64,000 nt of DNA, taken from the NCBI GenBank assembly GCA_963932465.1, contig OZ010786.1, positions 446,450,619-446,514,618 on the forward strand. The letters are read 5' to 3'. Source of the DNA: Maratus speciosus. Its lineage: Eukaryota; Arthropoda; Arachnida; Araneae; Salticidae. Shown piece after piece: positions 23,391-33,966 of this stretch; position 1 is the stretch's first letter, and every line of letters begins with the position of its first letter. A program made the position numbers and the translations under genes. A model generated the notes under the pieces. It saw only the letters and a program-made list of their open reading frames with translations, had not been told where the DNA came from and ran no database searches.

Positions 23391-24480
23391 CTCTTAAAAA
23401 TGATTTCATTTTATAGCAGAGCTTAAGTACACGCTCCCGGATATTAAAAATCAAAGTAACACTAAATTGTACAATAGATGACAAAGCAATTTCCCTCTAA
23501 AGAAGACGTTATAAACACACTGTTCTTATACACAGTTTTCTAAACTAATGCAACAAATTTTTAGGGACAATAATATGCGTCAAGGCAAAAAAGAAACTAG
23601 GTTTGCAGTTCGCCAAAAATACAATGATAAACATGAATTTTCGTTCACAACTGCAAAAGCAATGGAAATATTTTAACGAGATATTCATCAGATTAGCTAT
23701 GTTTTGTATGAAATGTGATAAAATCAGTAAAAATACTGAGAATGTAATGTGATAAAATCAAAAGAAATACTGAAAATGGTACTATAATTTGGCCGCTGCA
23801 CTGTCAGTTACATTCCGATTTCTAGATCGTTAAGTTCAGTGTTGTTTGGACGAAAATGGTGTACATTTTAAACATTTTTATTTATGGCATTATGTTTCAC
23901 ATAAAGCAATGTAAAAATTTAAAAAATATGCCGTTTCAGTATACTACATTATTATAATAATTATAATTGAAAATCCGTGTTTTGCTTGGAAACTGATAGT
24001 TGGAAACTTGTTCATTTTTGCGGAATATGTTGATTGTGTATCTGATTTCCTACATAAAACTTGTTCGTATTGTTGCGTATTATGACCCAAGAAAGTATGT
24101 TCCATTTGTTTGTCGTTAATTAAAGTTACTATGTGAGATATTAAGTAAATTTATCTGAACATTAACTCTTATTGTGGACAAAAAGAAGCCACTTTTTAAT
24201 TTTATCTTTAAAAGATTTTATTTTGTCGCACGGATAGAATTTCTAGAGGAGGCAGATTTTATTTTTTTGGCCTTTTGCTTCTGTACATTTTACATGGTTT
24301 TAGTTATTTTCATTCAGTTCTATGGAGATTCCATCCTGTGCAAAATACATATTTAAAATGAGAAAAAATAATAATTTTACATAATTAGAAAACTAATATA
24401 CAACCTAAATTAACAAAAATTTCATTCAAAATTTTAATTCATTGCTCATCAATTAGTTTGCATATATATACATACACATG
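23391..24480. other. AT-rich stretch without a recognised gene
   Basis: No conserved coding sequence or inverted ends. A short direct repeat, 'gaaatgtgataaaatcag', occurs twice near 23710-23765. Confidence 0.5.
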
Positions 24481-24546
24481 TAGGGGAGACTGGGGCACAT
24501 GTGAACATGAGCCAGATGAGCGCATCACAGTTTTTCAATAGTTATA

Positions 24547-25379
24547 CAGTCGGATCTCGTTATTCCGACACCCGATTTTCACGTCACTCCGCTTATCATG
24601 TCAGTTTTTCAAAGTCCCGTTTTTCTGTATATGATTGCAATGTAAATAAACTCCGGATTTACGTCGGTGAATAATTTTCAACTCCGGATATCGCGACAGT
24701 TTAGGAAAAGTGACCATTTTTCAAAATCCATCTTATATGCACTGAAATTAAGCGGTAAGTAATGTCTTAGCCAAACTTTACAGAAAAGTGTCTACAATAC
24801 CCATTGAGACAAATGAGAAATTTTACTTCCTTACAATCCTTTATCTGAATAACTAAACCTACACACTATGAATGTCCCACTTAAGCTCCAGATAGACGTT
24901 TCAGTCTACTCGCGGTCTTTTTGTTCTGACCAGGCGGCGCTTTCTTGTGGTTACACGGCGTTTTTCATCAGACTAAATTGAAGCATTGCATTGAAATGAT
25001 CAGGAATTATCTAACATCCATTTCTGAAACAACCAATATTGATTATAATTCATTGTATAATACTGAAAAAAGTATTGTAGGAAGCATATCTAGGGACAAG
25101 CAAACTGTAATTCATCAATATTTCATGTAACAATAAAAAATGTCATCATAAATTTGATTTTTATTCTTTTCAATTTTGTTTTTGTGTTTATTTTGTTTAA
25201 TAATAATGTTTTATTGCTTAAAACTGGAAGAACACTTATGAATTTAAAATTGTCATTAATTAATTGAAAATACAGCTCATTTTAAACATATTTTTCTCCA
25301 ACTCCGGTTATCGCGACACTCCGCTTATGACGACTCTTTTTTCTGGCTATTAGAGTGTCGGGATAACGAGGTTCGACTG
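24547..25379 (+). mobile_element. internally deleted pogo/Tigger-like element
   Basis: Ends read cagtcggatctcgttattcc and, inverted, cagtcgaacctcgttatccc, with TA flanks at 24545-24546 and 25380-25381. A second inner pair, 'ggagtgtcgcgataaccggag' against its left counterpart near 24590-24700, gives subterminal repeats. The 833-bp length and a leftover of transposase carboxyl end point to an autonomous pogo-type parent with the middle deleted. Its TA duplication lies inside the larger GGGGAGACT element, so it is the younger insertion. Confidence 0.8.
24945..25130 (+). pseudogene. carboxyl-terminal fragment of a pogo-like transposase
   Basis: The 61-residue frame reads 'LKHCIEMIRNYLTSI', then an acidic stretch, then 'SRDKQTVIHQYFM' at its end. 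Pogo/Tigger transposases end with a helical segment of this kind closing in a 'KQTKITDFF' motif. The DDE core is missing. The match is to general pattern rather than long identity, so the assignment is moderate and leans on the pogo-type ends around it. Confidence 0.5.
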
Positions 25380-26476
25380 TAATAGGTTTTTTTAATTAAA
25401 TCTTAGTTCCAAGTTGATAAGCGAATAACTTTATTTTATTTGTTCATTTATTTGAATTTGAATGTTTTAACATATACTATGAAAACTAATAAATATTTCT
25501 GATACCGTTTTTTTCTTCTAAAATTGAGAAATGTTAACGATTTACCAATTTAACTCTAGCAGCCATGTGGGGCAATTGTTAACAGATTAGTTGGGGCAGA
25601 TATGAACAGTTCATAAGTACCACAATAATCAATCTCTGATTCTTTTCCTTTGAGTTAACTTAATGAGAAATAATGTCAGTTTCAGTATCTATAATTTTCC
25701 TGAAATAGAAAATATTTTCCTCATACAAAGTTGATTTTGTATTCAAACTTCCACAAACACATCTTTCAGCAAGTACATAAAGAGCAACAAGGTCGTTTAA
25801 GTTCAATTGTAATTGAAATAAATTTAATATTTACTAAAATGTAATAAGTGTTATGTATTATTTTACTAAACGGTTTACAACAATACTTTTTATGCATTGT
25901 TAATACAAAAGTATTACCTTCAGCAACTTTGCAAATTTCTCTATTTCATTTGTTCCAAACTTGCAATGATGGCTTACTTCCATCTCTAAAACAGTTATGC
26001 TTATGATGCTTTGAATGGAGATAGATATCAGTAATATTTTACGAAAGTAAAATTTTTAAACTGATAACAACTATAAAATCCTGATTGTACCCCCGCCCCC
26101 CCCCCCTCCTTTTTTTCAAAAGCAAAAGAATTTAACTTTGGGGATGGGGTGGCTTATAGTCGAGATTTTTTTAATCATTAAAAAACCCTTCTTTATCTAT
26201 AATTTACAAGTAAATGAGGCAAATACTGGTATGAGAATCGTTCTTATTTCGTCAGATTTGAGATAAATAGTATCTAAATGCCCCCTCTCTAAAATTTCCC
26301 TCGAACAAAACCCCTAATTAAAATTTAAAACCTTTAATTTCTTTCTTCAAATTACCTTTTTATTTTTTATTTTATTGCAACGGTATTTAATGAATTATCT
26401 AATCTTCCCCTCTCCCCGAATCTACTTATTTCCATTTTATAATCTTTTAATTAAACATATCACCCTGAAACTAGAG

Positions 26477-26479
<3 letters not shown>

Positions 26480-26520
<41 letters not shown>
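26480..26520. repeat. (AT)n microsatellite
   Basis: An uninterrupted AT dinucleotide run of about 40 bases inside the 24483-26856 element. Confidence 0.9.
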
Positions 26521-26522
<2 letters not shown>

Positions 26523-27152
26523 CTTTATGGTAAATTTAACAGGTAATATAAGTAATGATTATAATGACAAATGAATGACAGAATAAAAAGCATGTCAAAG
26601 GGTATTTTTTTCCTTGTGATCATATGTGACCCACGTGTGTTCACAGCTACCCCGCTGGCAAGGCCCATGTGAACTATTTTTTGAATTTATAAAACTATTA
26701 TAAAATATCAGAATTATACAGGTGATTTAAAAAAACTACCATGTGTAAAAGAAAGTTCTGATTACCATATTATGTAGTTTTTGTTTATAGAAACTAACCC
26801 AGTTAAGAGAAAAAGCTGTATTTATGTGAATTGTTCGTATGTGCTCCTATCTCCCCTACATAAAATCTTATTTAACATAACCATTAAATGCGTGACTTAT
26901 TCTTTTAGAATTGTGATTTTTATTTATATATATATGTAAGATTAGACACCAGAAATTTTAAGACAGATTTTAAATTTTATTTAATATCATTGCTTCGTTG
27001 CAATTTTTACAGGAATAATATTCCTATATAAATATAGTGGTTGGAAATAACTTAATTCATTCTTTAAAAGTTAATTAAAAAGTGATATAATAGAGATATA
27101 GTGAGTTAATTAAAAGTGCGATATGCATCTCGATTCATTTAAGGGTTAACAC

Positions 27153-27716
27153 CAGTGGTGTGTTTCAAATAATATAACAATCGGTTCACTACCCGAGTGA
27201 TTTTTAATGTATTAATATGAAGGGAAAATGAAGCATCACACATAGATTATGGAAAACTTTCCATAGTTATAAAAATATTGATTAAAAACTTTGATATTCG
27301 GCTCTTGCCAGTGGCAGATGCTTGATTTCTGAATTTTTTAATGTATGTTTTATGTTAGGTTTTGTGTCCTAAGTCTCAATTTTCGCTGAGACATTCGTCA
27401 ATGTAGTATTTTATAATTAGTCACAAATGACTCTATTTTTTTTGTAGTAACTACAATACGCACTCAACGACATATCTGGAATTTCTTTTTATGTTTGCAA
27501 ATGAAACATTATTTTATTAAATGAAGCAAATCAGAACATGTCACAGTGTTATATTTAGAAAACGCTGTTGTGAAGATAAATATTTAAAGACAGTTAATTA
27601 ATGTAACTGCGATTTTTGCATTTGAAGTATCATTTAAATAACCGGTTCGCCCAACTCACTACAAATTAACAACCGGTTCTACTGAACCGGTGCGAACCTG
27701 CTGGATCCCACCACTG
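27153..27716. mobile_element. hAT MITE with perfect 8-bp target duplication
   Basis: The element starts cagtggtgtg and ends cccaccactg, and the 8-bp word gttaacac stands on both sides (27145-27152 and 27717-27724). CAGTGGTG ends with an 8-bp duplication are diagnostic of hAT transposons. Copies of an aaccggttc-like word lie near both ends and probably represent subterminal sites. No transposase sequence remains in the 564 bp. Confidence 0.88.
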
Positions 27717-27926
27717 GTTAACACTAAACATCATACCAAAATGAAAATACGTGGATCTGAACCAGAAATGTCTTCATAAAATATAATTAAATGGATAAAA
27801 TATAAGTACAATAAGTTAAATAAATTATTTAAATAGTTTCATATAAAAAATGTGGTGTGCAAATTTTTTTTATAAACCATGTGTAAATTTCCAGGTATGT
27901 TTGCTGTTAAATTTAATAAATATATA

Positions 27927-28159
27927 CTTCAACCGAGTAATCTTTCGAAATCAGATTGCCCTATAATATTTGGTAATAATATTTTTCCAACAAGCAAATA
28001 GCTTATTTACTAGCTCTGTCGCTAATAATAAGTATTTGTTTCAAAGCATATCGAAGTGTTTCATTATTTATCGGCAGTATTTACTTACATTGAAACATGT
28101 ATAGAGTCGTTAATCATTCTAGAAATTGGGTTGGTTTATTTTCGGTGAATGGCACGATG
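27927..28159 (+). repeat. left copy of a flank duplication
   Basis: This segment resembles 29810-30040 in the same direction. Shared words include the 'aatc-ttcg-aatcaga' start and 'tgtttcattattta', and a 'gttaatca' end. Removing the palindrome between them puts the copies about 250 bp apart, so this was an old tandem duplication before the palindrome inserted. Confidence 0.55.
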
Positions 28160-28446
28160 TACAGTAGCGCTCAAAAGTATTTTGACAACCTTATATTCTC
28201 TCTCATTTTATTTAATATAAAAATGTAAAAGAAAATATATTCCCTATAATTGAGAACACTATGACTGGAGTTATTCAAATGTATCAAGTTTCAACTTCTT
28301 TGTTTTCATTCGGTGCCACCGAAGAAATATGACTCCTCCTTAGCTCAAAAGTATTTTGACAATTAGTTTGCATTTAATTGTTGAAGGTGTCAGTGGCGCT
28401 ATAGCTTCGGTTAGTGTTTATATTGACTTATTGTGATTATTTTTAA

Positions 28447-28866
28447 ATGCCGAAATGTAAAAAATATAGAAGTTATTCTAGAAAAGCCGCTGTCAATGCA
28501 CTTAAGAAAGGTAGACTGCAAGCAGAATTAGCTCGTTCTTTTAACGTGTCTCGACAACTTGTTATTACATGAAATAAAGTTTTTAATAAACAGAATTACG
28601 TCAAAAATAAACCTCATACTGGTCATCCGAAAAACACAACTTGCAATGTTGACTGTATTATAAAAATGATATCTACAAGTGATTGTCGTAAGTCCGCTGT
28701 AATAATAAAAATGAATTGAAAGAAAATTATGGCATAGACATACATGTTTCATCAGTCAAACAACGCCTAAACCTCTATGGCTTACAAGGCAGAAGCCCAG
28801 CAAAAACACGTTTGTTATCTACTAAGAATAGGAAGGCTGGAGTTGCATTTGTAAAACGGCATATCC
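28447..28866 (+). pseudogene. Tc1-type transposase amino half, left arm
   Basis: It opens MPKCKKYRSYSRKAAVNALK and continues 'AELARSFNVSRQLVIT', a helix-turn-helix of the paired-like type found in Tc1 transposases. Later 'HTGHPKNTT' is the linker and 'VKQRLNLYGLQGRSPAKTRL' the second DNA-binding part. The frame then ends in MITE sequence just where the catalytic domain should start ('AFVKRHIP'). There is a stop after 'VIT' and a frameshift near 28715. Both arms of the palindrome break at the same residue, so the break came before the mirroring. Confidence 0.75.
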
Positions 28867-29057
28867 CTTTCAGGGGCAAAGCAATTCCATTGCTAATGTG
28901 TTGAAATTATTGATTGACACCGGAATTTGAAAACAAATTTATTTGTAAATAAGAAAAAGGTATATTTCACACACATAATAAACCGAATATTTTTTAACCA
29001 GAATTCTGGTGTCAATCATTAATTTCAACACTTTAGCAATGGAATTGCTTTGCCCCT

Positions 29058-29478
29058 AGAAGGGTTATGCTGTTTTGCAAATGCAACTCTAGCCTTCCAA
29101 TTCTTAGTAGATAACAAACGTGTTTTTGCTGTTCTTCTGCCATGTAAACCATACAGGTTTAGGCGTCGTTTGACTGATGGAACGTGTATGTCTATGCCGC
29201 AATTTTCTTTCAATTCATTTTTTATTATTACAGCGGGCTTACGACAATGACTTATAGATATCATTTTTATAATACAGTCAACATTGCAAGTTGTTTTTTT
29301 CGGATGACAGCTATGAGACTTATTTTTGATGTATTTCTGTTTATTAAAAACTTTATTCCATGTAATAACAAGTTGCCGAGACACGTTAAAAGAACGAGCT
29401 AATTCTGCTTTGCAGTCTACCTTTTTTAAGTGAATTTAGAGCGGCTATTTTAGAATCACTTCAAGATTTTTTACATTT
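29058..29478 (-). pseudogene. Tc1-type transposase amino half, right arm
   Basis: On the minus strand this repeats the left arm: 'MSRQLVITWNKVFNKQ' in one open frame through 'VKRRLNLYGLHGRRTAKTRL' and 'ARVAFAKQH', then MITE sequence. Here the frame is open for 119 residues, so the right arm is less decayed than the left, but the start codon equivalent to the left one is changed. No DDE core is present. Confidence 0.75.
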
Positions 29479-29809
29479 CGGCCTTAAAAGTATTCACAAT
29501 AAGTCAATATAAACACTAACCGAAGCTATAGCGCCACTGACACCTTCAACAATTAAATGCAAATTAATTGTCAAAATAGCTAAGGAGAAGTCAGCTAAGG
29601 AGAGCTAAGGAGCTAAGGAGAAGTCATATTTCTTCGGTGGCGCTGAATGTAAACAAACAAGTTGAAACTTGATACATTTGAATAACTGCAGTCAGAGTGT
29701 TTTCAATTATAGGGAATATATTTTCTTTTACATTTTTATATTAAATAAAATAAGAGAGAATATAAGGTTGTCAAAATACTTTTGAGCGCTACTGTACTAA
29801 TACATATTT

Positions 29810-30040
29810 TAATCGAATAATCCTTCGTAATCAGAGTGTCTTATAATTTTTCCTAATGGTTTTCCAGCAATAAAAATGGATAGCTATTCTGTCACTATTA
29901 GTTTTAGGTCTAATTCCGATTTCATAGCATGTCAACGTGTTTCATTATTTATTTATCTGCTGCTTCATCACTTACTGTTGAAACAAGTTTAGATCTGTTA
30001 ATCAATCTAGGAGTTGTGTTGGTTAATTCCTTCAACATTA
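29810..30040 (+). repeat. right copy of a flank duplication
   Basis: The partner of 27927-28159, on the other side of the palindrome, in direct orientation and with many substitutions. Confidence 0.55.
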
Positions 30041-31435
30041 CATGGATCAATTAATATACACTTGACTGCAAGTTTGAATTTCAGACATGGATGTAACAAC
30101 AGAATAAAATTAGCAAAATTAATCTGTAAAATATACGAATTCATTAAACTACCTTTGTATTATCTATATTTAGAGGGAAAATATGTATGAAGAATTAATT
30201 ACATTAAATACCGAAATTAGAGAAATGGAAAAAAATGAATCCCAATGATTAAATTTAAACTTTATTCATTGCATATTAACTTGAATGACATATATCTTAG
30301 TTGAATTTGTTTTTGAGCTTTCTACATGTTATATAATGCTCTAAAACAAGTTGTGCCTCTATTTTTTTTCTAGCAATTTTTTTAAAGATACAAAAAAGAA
30401 CACGCTTTTCAAAAGTATATCGTGATATTGCTATCACTATTTCTAATAATAGTAATAATAATAAAGGTAACTTCAACATATTCTTTTTTAAGTTAGTTGA
30501 ATGATTACTTATGAAATTCTACTTAATCCAGGTTATTTCGCAGTTATTAATAGGTTTTGAAAATAAAATGTAAAATTACATTTACAGCATTATTTAATTA
30601 AAAAAAAATAAACCGATTTCTGTGCAAAATGTGTTTACAAAGTAAGGAACAGTTATTAAATTTATACCAATTAAAAGAAGGGTTTTGTGAGTTATAAATT
30701 GATTTCATGTAGGTTTTGAATATTGTTATTAGTTTTTTACAACAATACAAAAGTATTCGGTACAATTATGTAAAATAATACAAATGCAAAAACAGTAAAA
30801 ATGTATGAAACAATGTTACACCCACACTAGAATTATTTTTCAAAACAAACTAGAAATATTTTAGTAAAAAATATAACAATTCAAGCATTATAGACAGGAT
30901 ACTTGTAAACAGATGTAACAGAAAAAAAAACCACAAAAAGTAAAAAAAAAAAAAAAAAAAAAATAAACCTTTTCATAGAACCCATAAACACGAATAATCG
31001 CACGCGTAAAGATGAACAAACATAAAATAAGACTAACTAATAACTAAATATCATTAGAATAAAGAGTAAATCTTAGTTTAAATTCTAAATAGAATAGTAC
31101 AAGCGCTGCCTAATTTTGCTGCGTTTCTAAAAGTACAAGAAATATGGGAAATCTAGGAAAATTCTATAGGAATGTATCTTTTTGCATAGTATACCACGAT
31201 CGAAATCTACTTATTTACTAAAAAATGCAGAGGTATTCCAAATTCAAACCGAATTTTTGTAAATACCATAACAATAATGTAGATATTGTAACGATGTTTT
31301 ACAAATTTGCTTTGTTTTTTGCGAAATGTCATAACATTGTAAAAAGTGGTGGAAATGTCAGTCCCTCGATCCCAATCAAAAAGGAACTAGAGTACACAAT
31401 ACGAAAGTAACTTACAACACACTGATCGAATTCTA
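30041..31435. other. AT-rich stretch without a recognised gene
   Basis: No conserved coding sequence. A poly(A) run lies near 30943-30962. Confidence 0.5.
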
Positions 31436-31439
31436 TATC

Positions 31440-31854
31440 ACGTCTAACCCTGCTCACGATCACTAGTTTTTCTTGGCCATCCGCTTCTCTTCAGGTTAGT
31501 GTACTTTCCCGAAATATTAAATTTACTGCCAGCTTCATGAACAGCAGTCTTGCTCACATGTACCCTCTTAGCTATTTCACGTTCGGAAAAGCAACTTTAT
31601 GCATGGTAACTATTTCTGCCCTTTTTGCAACTGAAAGCGACGTATTTTCACCCATTACAAAGATTAAAAAACAACACCGTCTACAGTTTAATCCACAAAC
31701 AACTGGCGAGGAATGAGATGGGGGAAGTAATTTACAGCAGGTGAACCAGTCTGACGCAATCGACACATAAGGTAGCGTAATATTCCGCGTTAATGATGCT
31801 TTGTCATAAAATACCAAAATTCAGCTGCTGGTCTTAAACTTTTGAACATGGCTG
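31440..31854 (-). pseudogene. Tc1-like 5' end and transposase amino-terminal fragment
   Basis: The right edge, read on the minus strand, starts cagccatgttcaaaagttta after a TA, which looks like a Tc1 end. From about 31656 'MGENTSLSVAKRAEIVTMHK' opens a transposase. After a frameshift 'REIAKRVHVSKTAVHEAGSK' gives the first helix-turn-helix and 'KRSGWPRK' the linker. Nothing of the catalytic domain follows, and no left inverted end was found. It is a 5' remnant of a family different from those at 1119 and 28162. Confidence 0.7.
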
Positions 31855-32087
31855 TAATAGTCTTGATAATTCGAGTAGCAGTTCTTGGGTTATTTAGGTG
31901 GAAGTTCACAATACATAAATTGCGAAAATAAAATTTACAAGTACAGTTTAATGTGTAGGTTAAAATAGATTTGTGTTTTCAAACAGAAAAAGAAAACATT
32001 GCGACTAAAAGAAATAACTTAGTACTCATAGATAGAAAAATTGTAACATTTTACTTTCTTTGAAAGTAAGGAAATAATGTCCTTCTG

Positions 32088-32440
32088 CAGCATGCCAGAT
32101 CACCATATCTTGATCCAATAGAGAATGTTTGGGGCATGTTGGAAACGCGACTTTAGCCGTCTCGGAATACCACCGAATTAGTTTCGCAGTTGCTGCACTT
32201 ATGGCAGAATATACCGCAGAGAGACATCAGTAACTTAATAGACTCAGTGCCTCAAAGAGTATTGGCTGTTAGAGCAGCCAAATGCGGCTTTACTACCTAC
32301 TGAAACTGACATTCTTTTCACTGCTACTAATAATTAAAATGGTTTATTTTTCGTTCTGAATTTATAATTATTTGTTCATCTAAACAAACACTATTTAAAT
32401 TCAAACTTTCATGGTCGTGGCTCAATTTTTTCTGGCTGCA
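32088..32440 (+). pseudogene. 3' fragment of a Tc1-like element
   Basis: On the plus strand it reads as the end of a Tc1 transposase ('DPIENVWGMLE', with a frameshift at its start, then 'IPPN', 'P', 'AAKCG'). It ends in gtggctcaattttttctggctgca before TA, which matches the ends of the 1119-2479 element. The 5' part is missing. The catalytic Glu of the 'PIEN' motif is still visible. Confidence 0.7.
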
Positions 32441-33307
32441 TATATTTTTTTGCAACAGAGTGTATTTCATTGCCTAATTATGATATCAAGAAAATGCGTC
32501 CTAAATTTATTCTGTAATTTATCACGCAATAAGGATTTTACTGGCGTAATCTGGAATTTTCTAATTGCATCCAAATAAGATAAGAAAGCAGCAACACTGT
32601 AAAAGAGAGAAATTTTTCTTTATGTAGCAAGAAGATTCAATAAAATATAATATAATATCTTCGAATTATCGGTGATTACGAAATGTGCTCCATTCTTTTA
32701 TCCTCAGAAATAAATACACTTCCGAAATTTAAAGACACATTTCAGGAACAAAACTTCAGTTTTTTCAACCCGATATGGTCACAATTATTGGTGTTTCAGT
32801 TCCCTTCAATTCTCAAGTAAATCTTGTATTGGGCCAGCAACTCACTTATAAAGAGTCATTAGTGTTTCGAATGTGAACGTGATGTCACACATTTTACATG
32901 TGTGAGCGACAGACACATCTGTAGTACTTTATTTTACTCTAATTTTTCGAGATGTGTTTCAGTCTCTTGGAATCTACGAGTTTTTCGTTTCGCAGTAGTT
33001 TTATGCAAATTAGGTTGCATGGCTCAATCTGCAGCGTATAAAACGTGAAGCGAAAGTTTGTGTCTTCGGATTTGGATCCAGTCCTACCGCAGTGGAGTAT
33101 AAGGCCTGCGTCGGTGTATTCAAGAAGGAATTTGCGACACGTGGAAGTGAATTTAGATCATGTGGTATAACCATTGCTAGTTAGTTGGTAAGAAGTTTAG
33201 TGGTAGTTTTGAAATCTAATTTGAATAAATAAAAGTTTGTTTTGAGAACCAACCACGGGTTGTTAATCAGCTAATACTGGAGGTTTGAATAATTGTTGCC
33301 TTGCAAC
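32441..33307 (+). promoter_or_regulatory. promoter-like stretch, possible solo LTR
   Basis: A TATA box (tataaaa, 33037-33043) lies about 28 bases upstream of a tgtcttcgg start-like region, and an aataaa signal follows at 33224-33229. An octamer-like atgcaaat stands at 33003-33010. A promoter followed 190 bp later by a polyadenylation signal is the pattern of an LTR, perhaps starting near 32880 (tgatgtcacac). I see no flanking duplication or internal element, so this stays a suggestion. Confidence 0.35.
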
Positions 33308-33310
33308 TCA

Positions 33311-33966
33311 CAAGGGAACCACTTTAGGTGTTGCTCGCACCTAGAATCGAGACCTGGTGCATTTTGTAGCCCTATGTATAAAAGTTAGAACATCAATAAA
33401 AATTCTTTGTTAAAATCATATTTTATATATATTTTTTATAGTTATAATTTTTTATTATTGGAATTTTATTTGTTAATTTTACACCAAAAGAGAGTTAAGT
33501 CGCCAGGTATGGCACTTCAAAATTTTCACTAGCTTTATATCTGTAATAGGTTTACATCCAAACCATTACAACACGGAGCGTGGCGAAAATACTCAGCTAG
33601 GGTTGCCGGAAAACTGCATGGGACGAAAAAGACGCCAATCTTTCCCCGCCAAATATGGAAATATAATATAGTATTATTTTAAAAATCAAATTCGTAGGTT
33701 CTTGAAGGAATTTTAAAACTGTTTGCAACATTTTATAGTTATTATTGACTAATTTATGTTTTTAACTATTTTTTTTTAAACTTTTACGTTAAAAGCCTGA
33801 AATGTGGTCTAGAAAATTGCATTTTCAGAAAGTTAATCTGCTGTAAAATCAAAAAAAAATATTTTAACAAAAAAATTTTATCCATTCCCAAACTTCCTAA
33901 TATAGAGCTTTAAAATGCACCAGGTTTCAATACTAGGTGCGAGCAACACCTAAAGTGGTTCCCTTG
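33311..33966. mobile_element. 656-bp element with 60-bp inverted ends
   Basis: The left end begins caagggaaccactttaggtg. The right end, inverted, is the same for about 35 bases and then similar out to about 60, including gtgcgagcaacacc and cctggtgcatttt. The trinucleotide TCA stands on both sides (33308-33310 and 33967-33969), suggesting a 3-bp target duplication. No gene is inside. The superfamily is not clear from these data. Confidence 0.75.

Larger units (their letters stand above)
24483..26856. mobile_element. GGGGAGACT-end element, second family, with nested pogo element
   Basis: It starts ggggagactggggcacatgt and ends, inverted, ggggagataggagcacatac, with TA on both sides. The outer ten bases equal those of the 5601 and 46430 elements but the subterminal repeats differ. 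Here the repeated words are ggggca-n-tgtgaac types near both ends (about 24493, 25569, 25604 on the left, 26635-26675 and 26830 on the right). No conserved gene was found. A pogo-like element (24547-25379) is inserted in it, so without the insert the host would be about 1.54 kb. Confidence 0.75.
28162..29794. mobile_element. 1.63-kb palindrome built from two Tc1 5' halves and a MITE core
   Basis: Both outer ends read cagtagcgctcaaaagtatt when read inward, flanked by TA. The arms run about 770 bp on each side. Each has the Tc1 inverted end, 5' leader and amino half of a transposase gene, then a piece of MITE family B. The mirror axis lies near 28955 within the MITE, whose own central segment is not mirrored. 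The right arm has a local expansion of 'agctaagga' near 29578-29630. The unit moved or was made as a whole, since TA lies outside both arms. It has no second transposase half. Confidence 0.88.
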
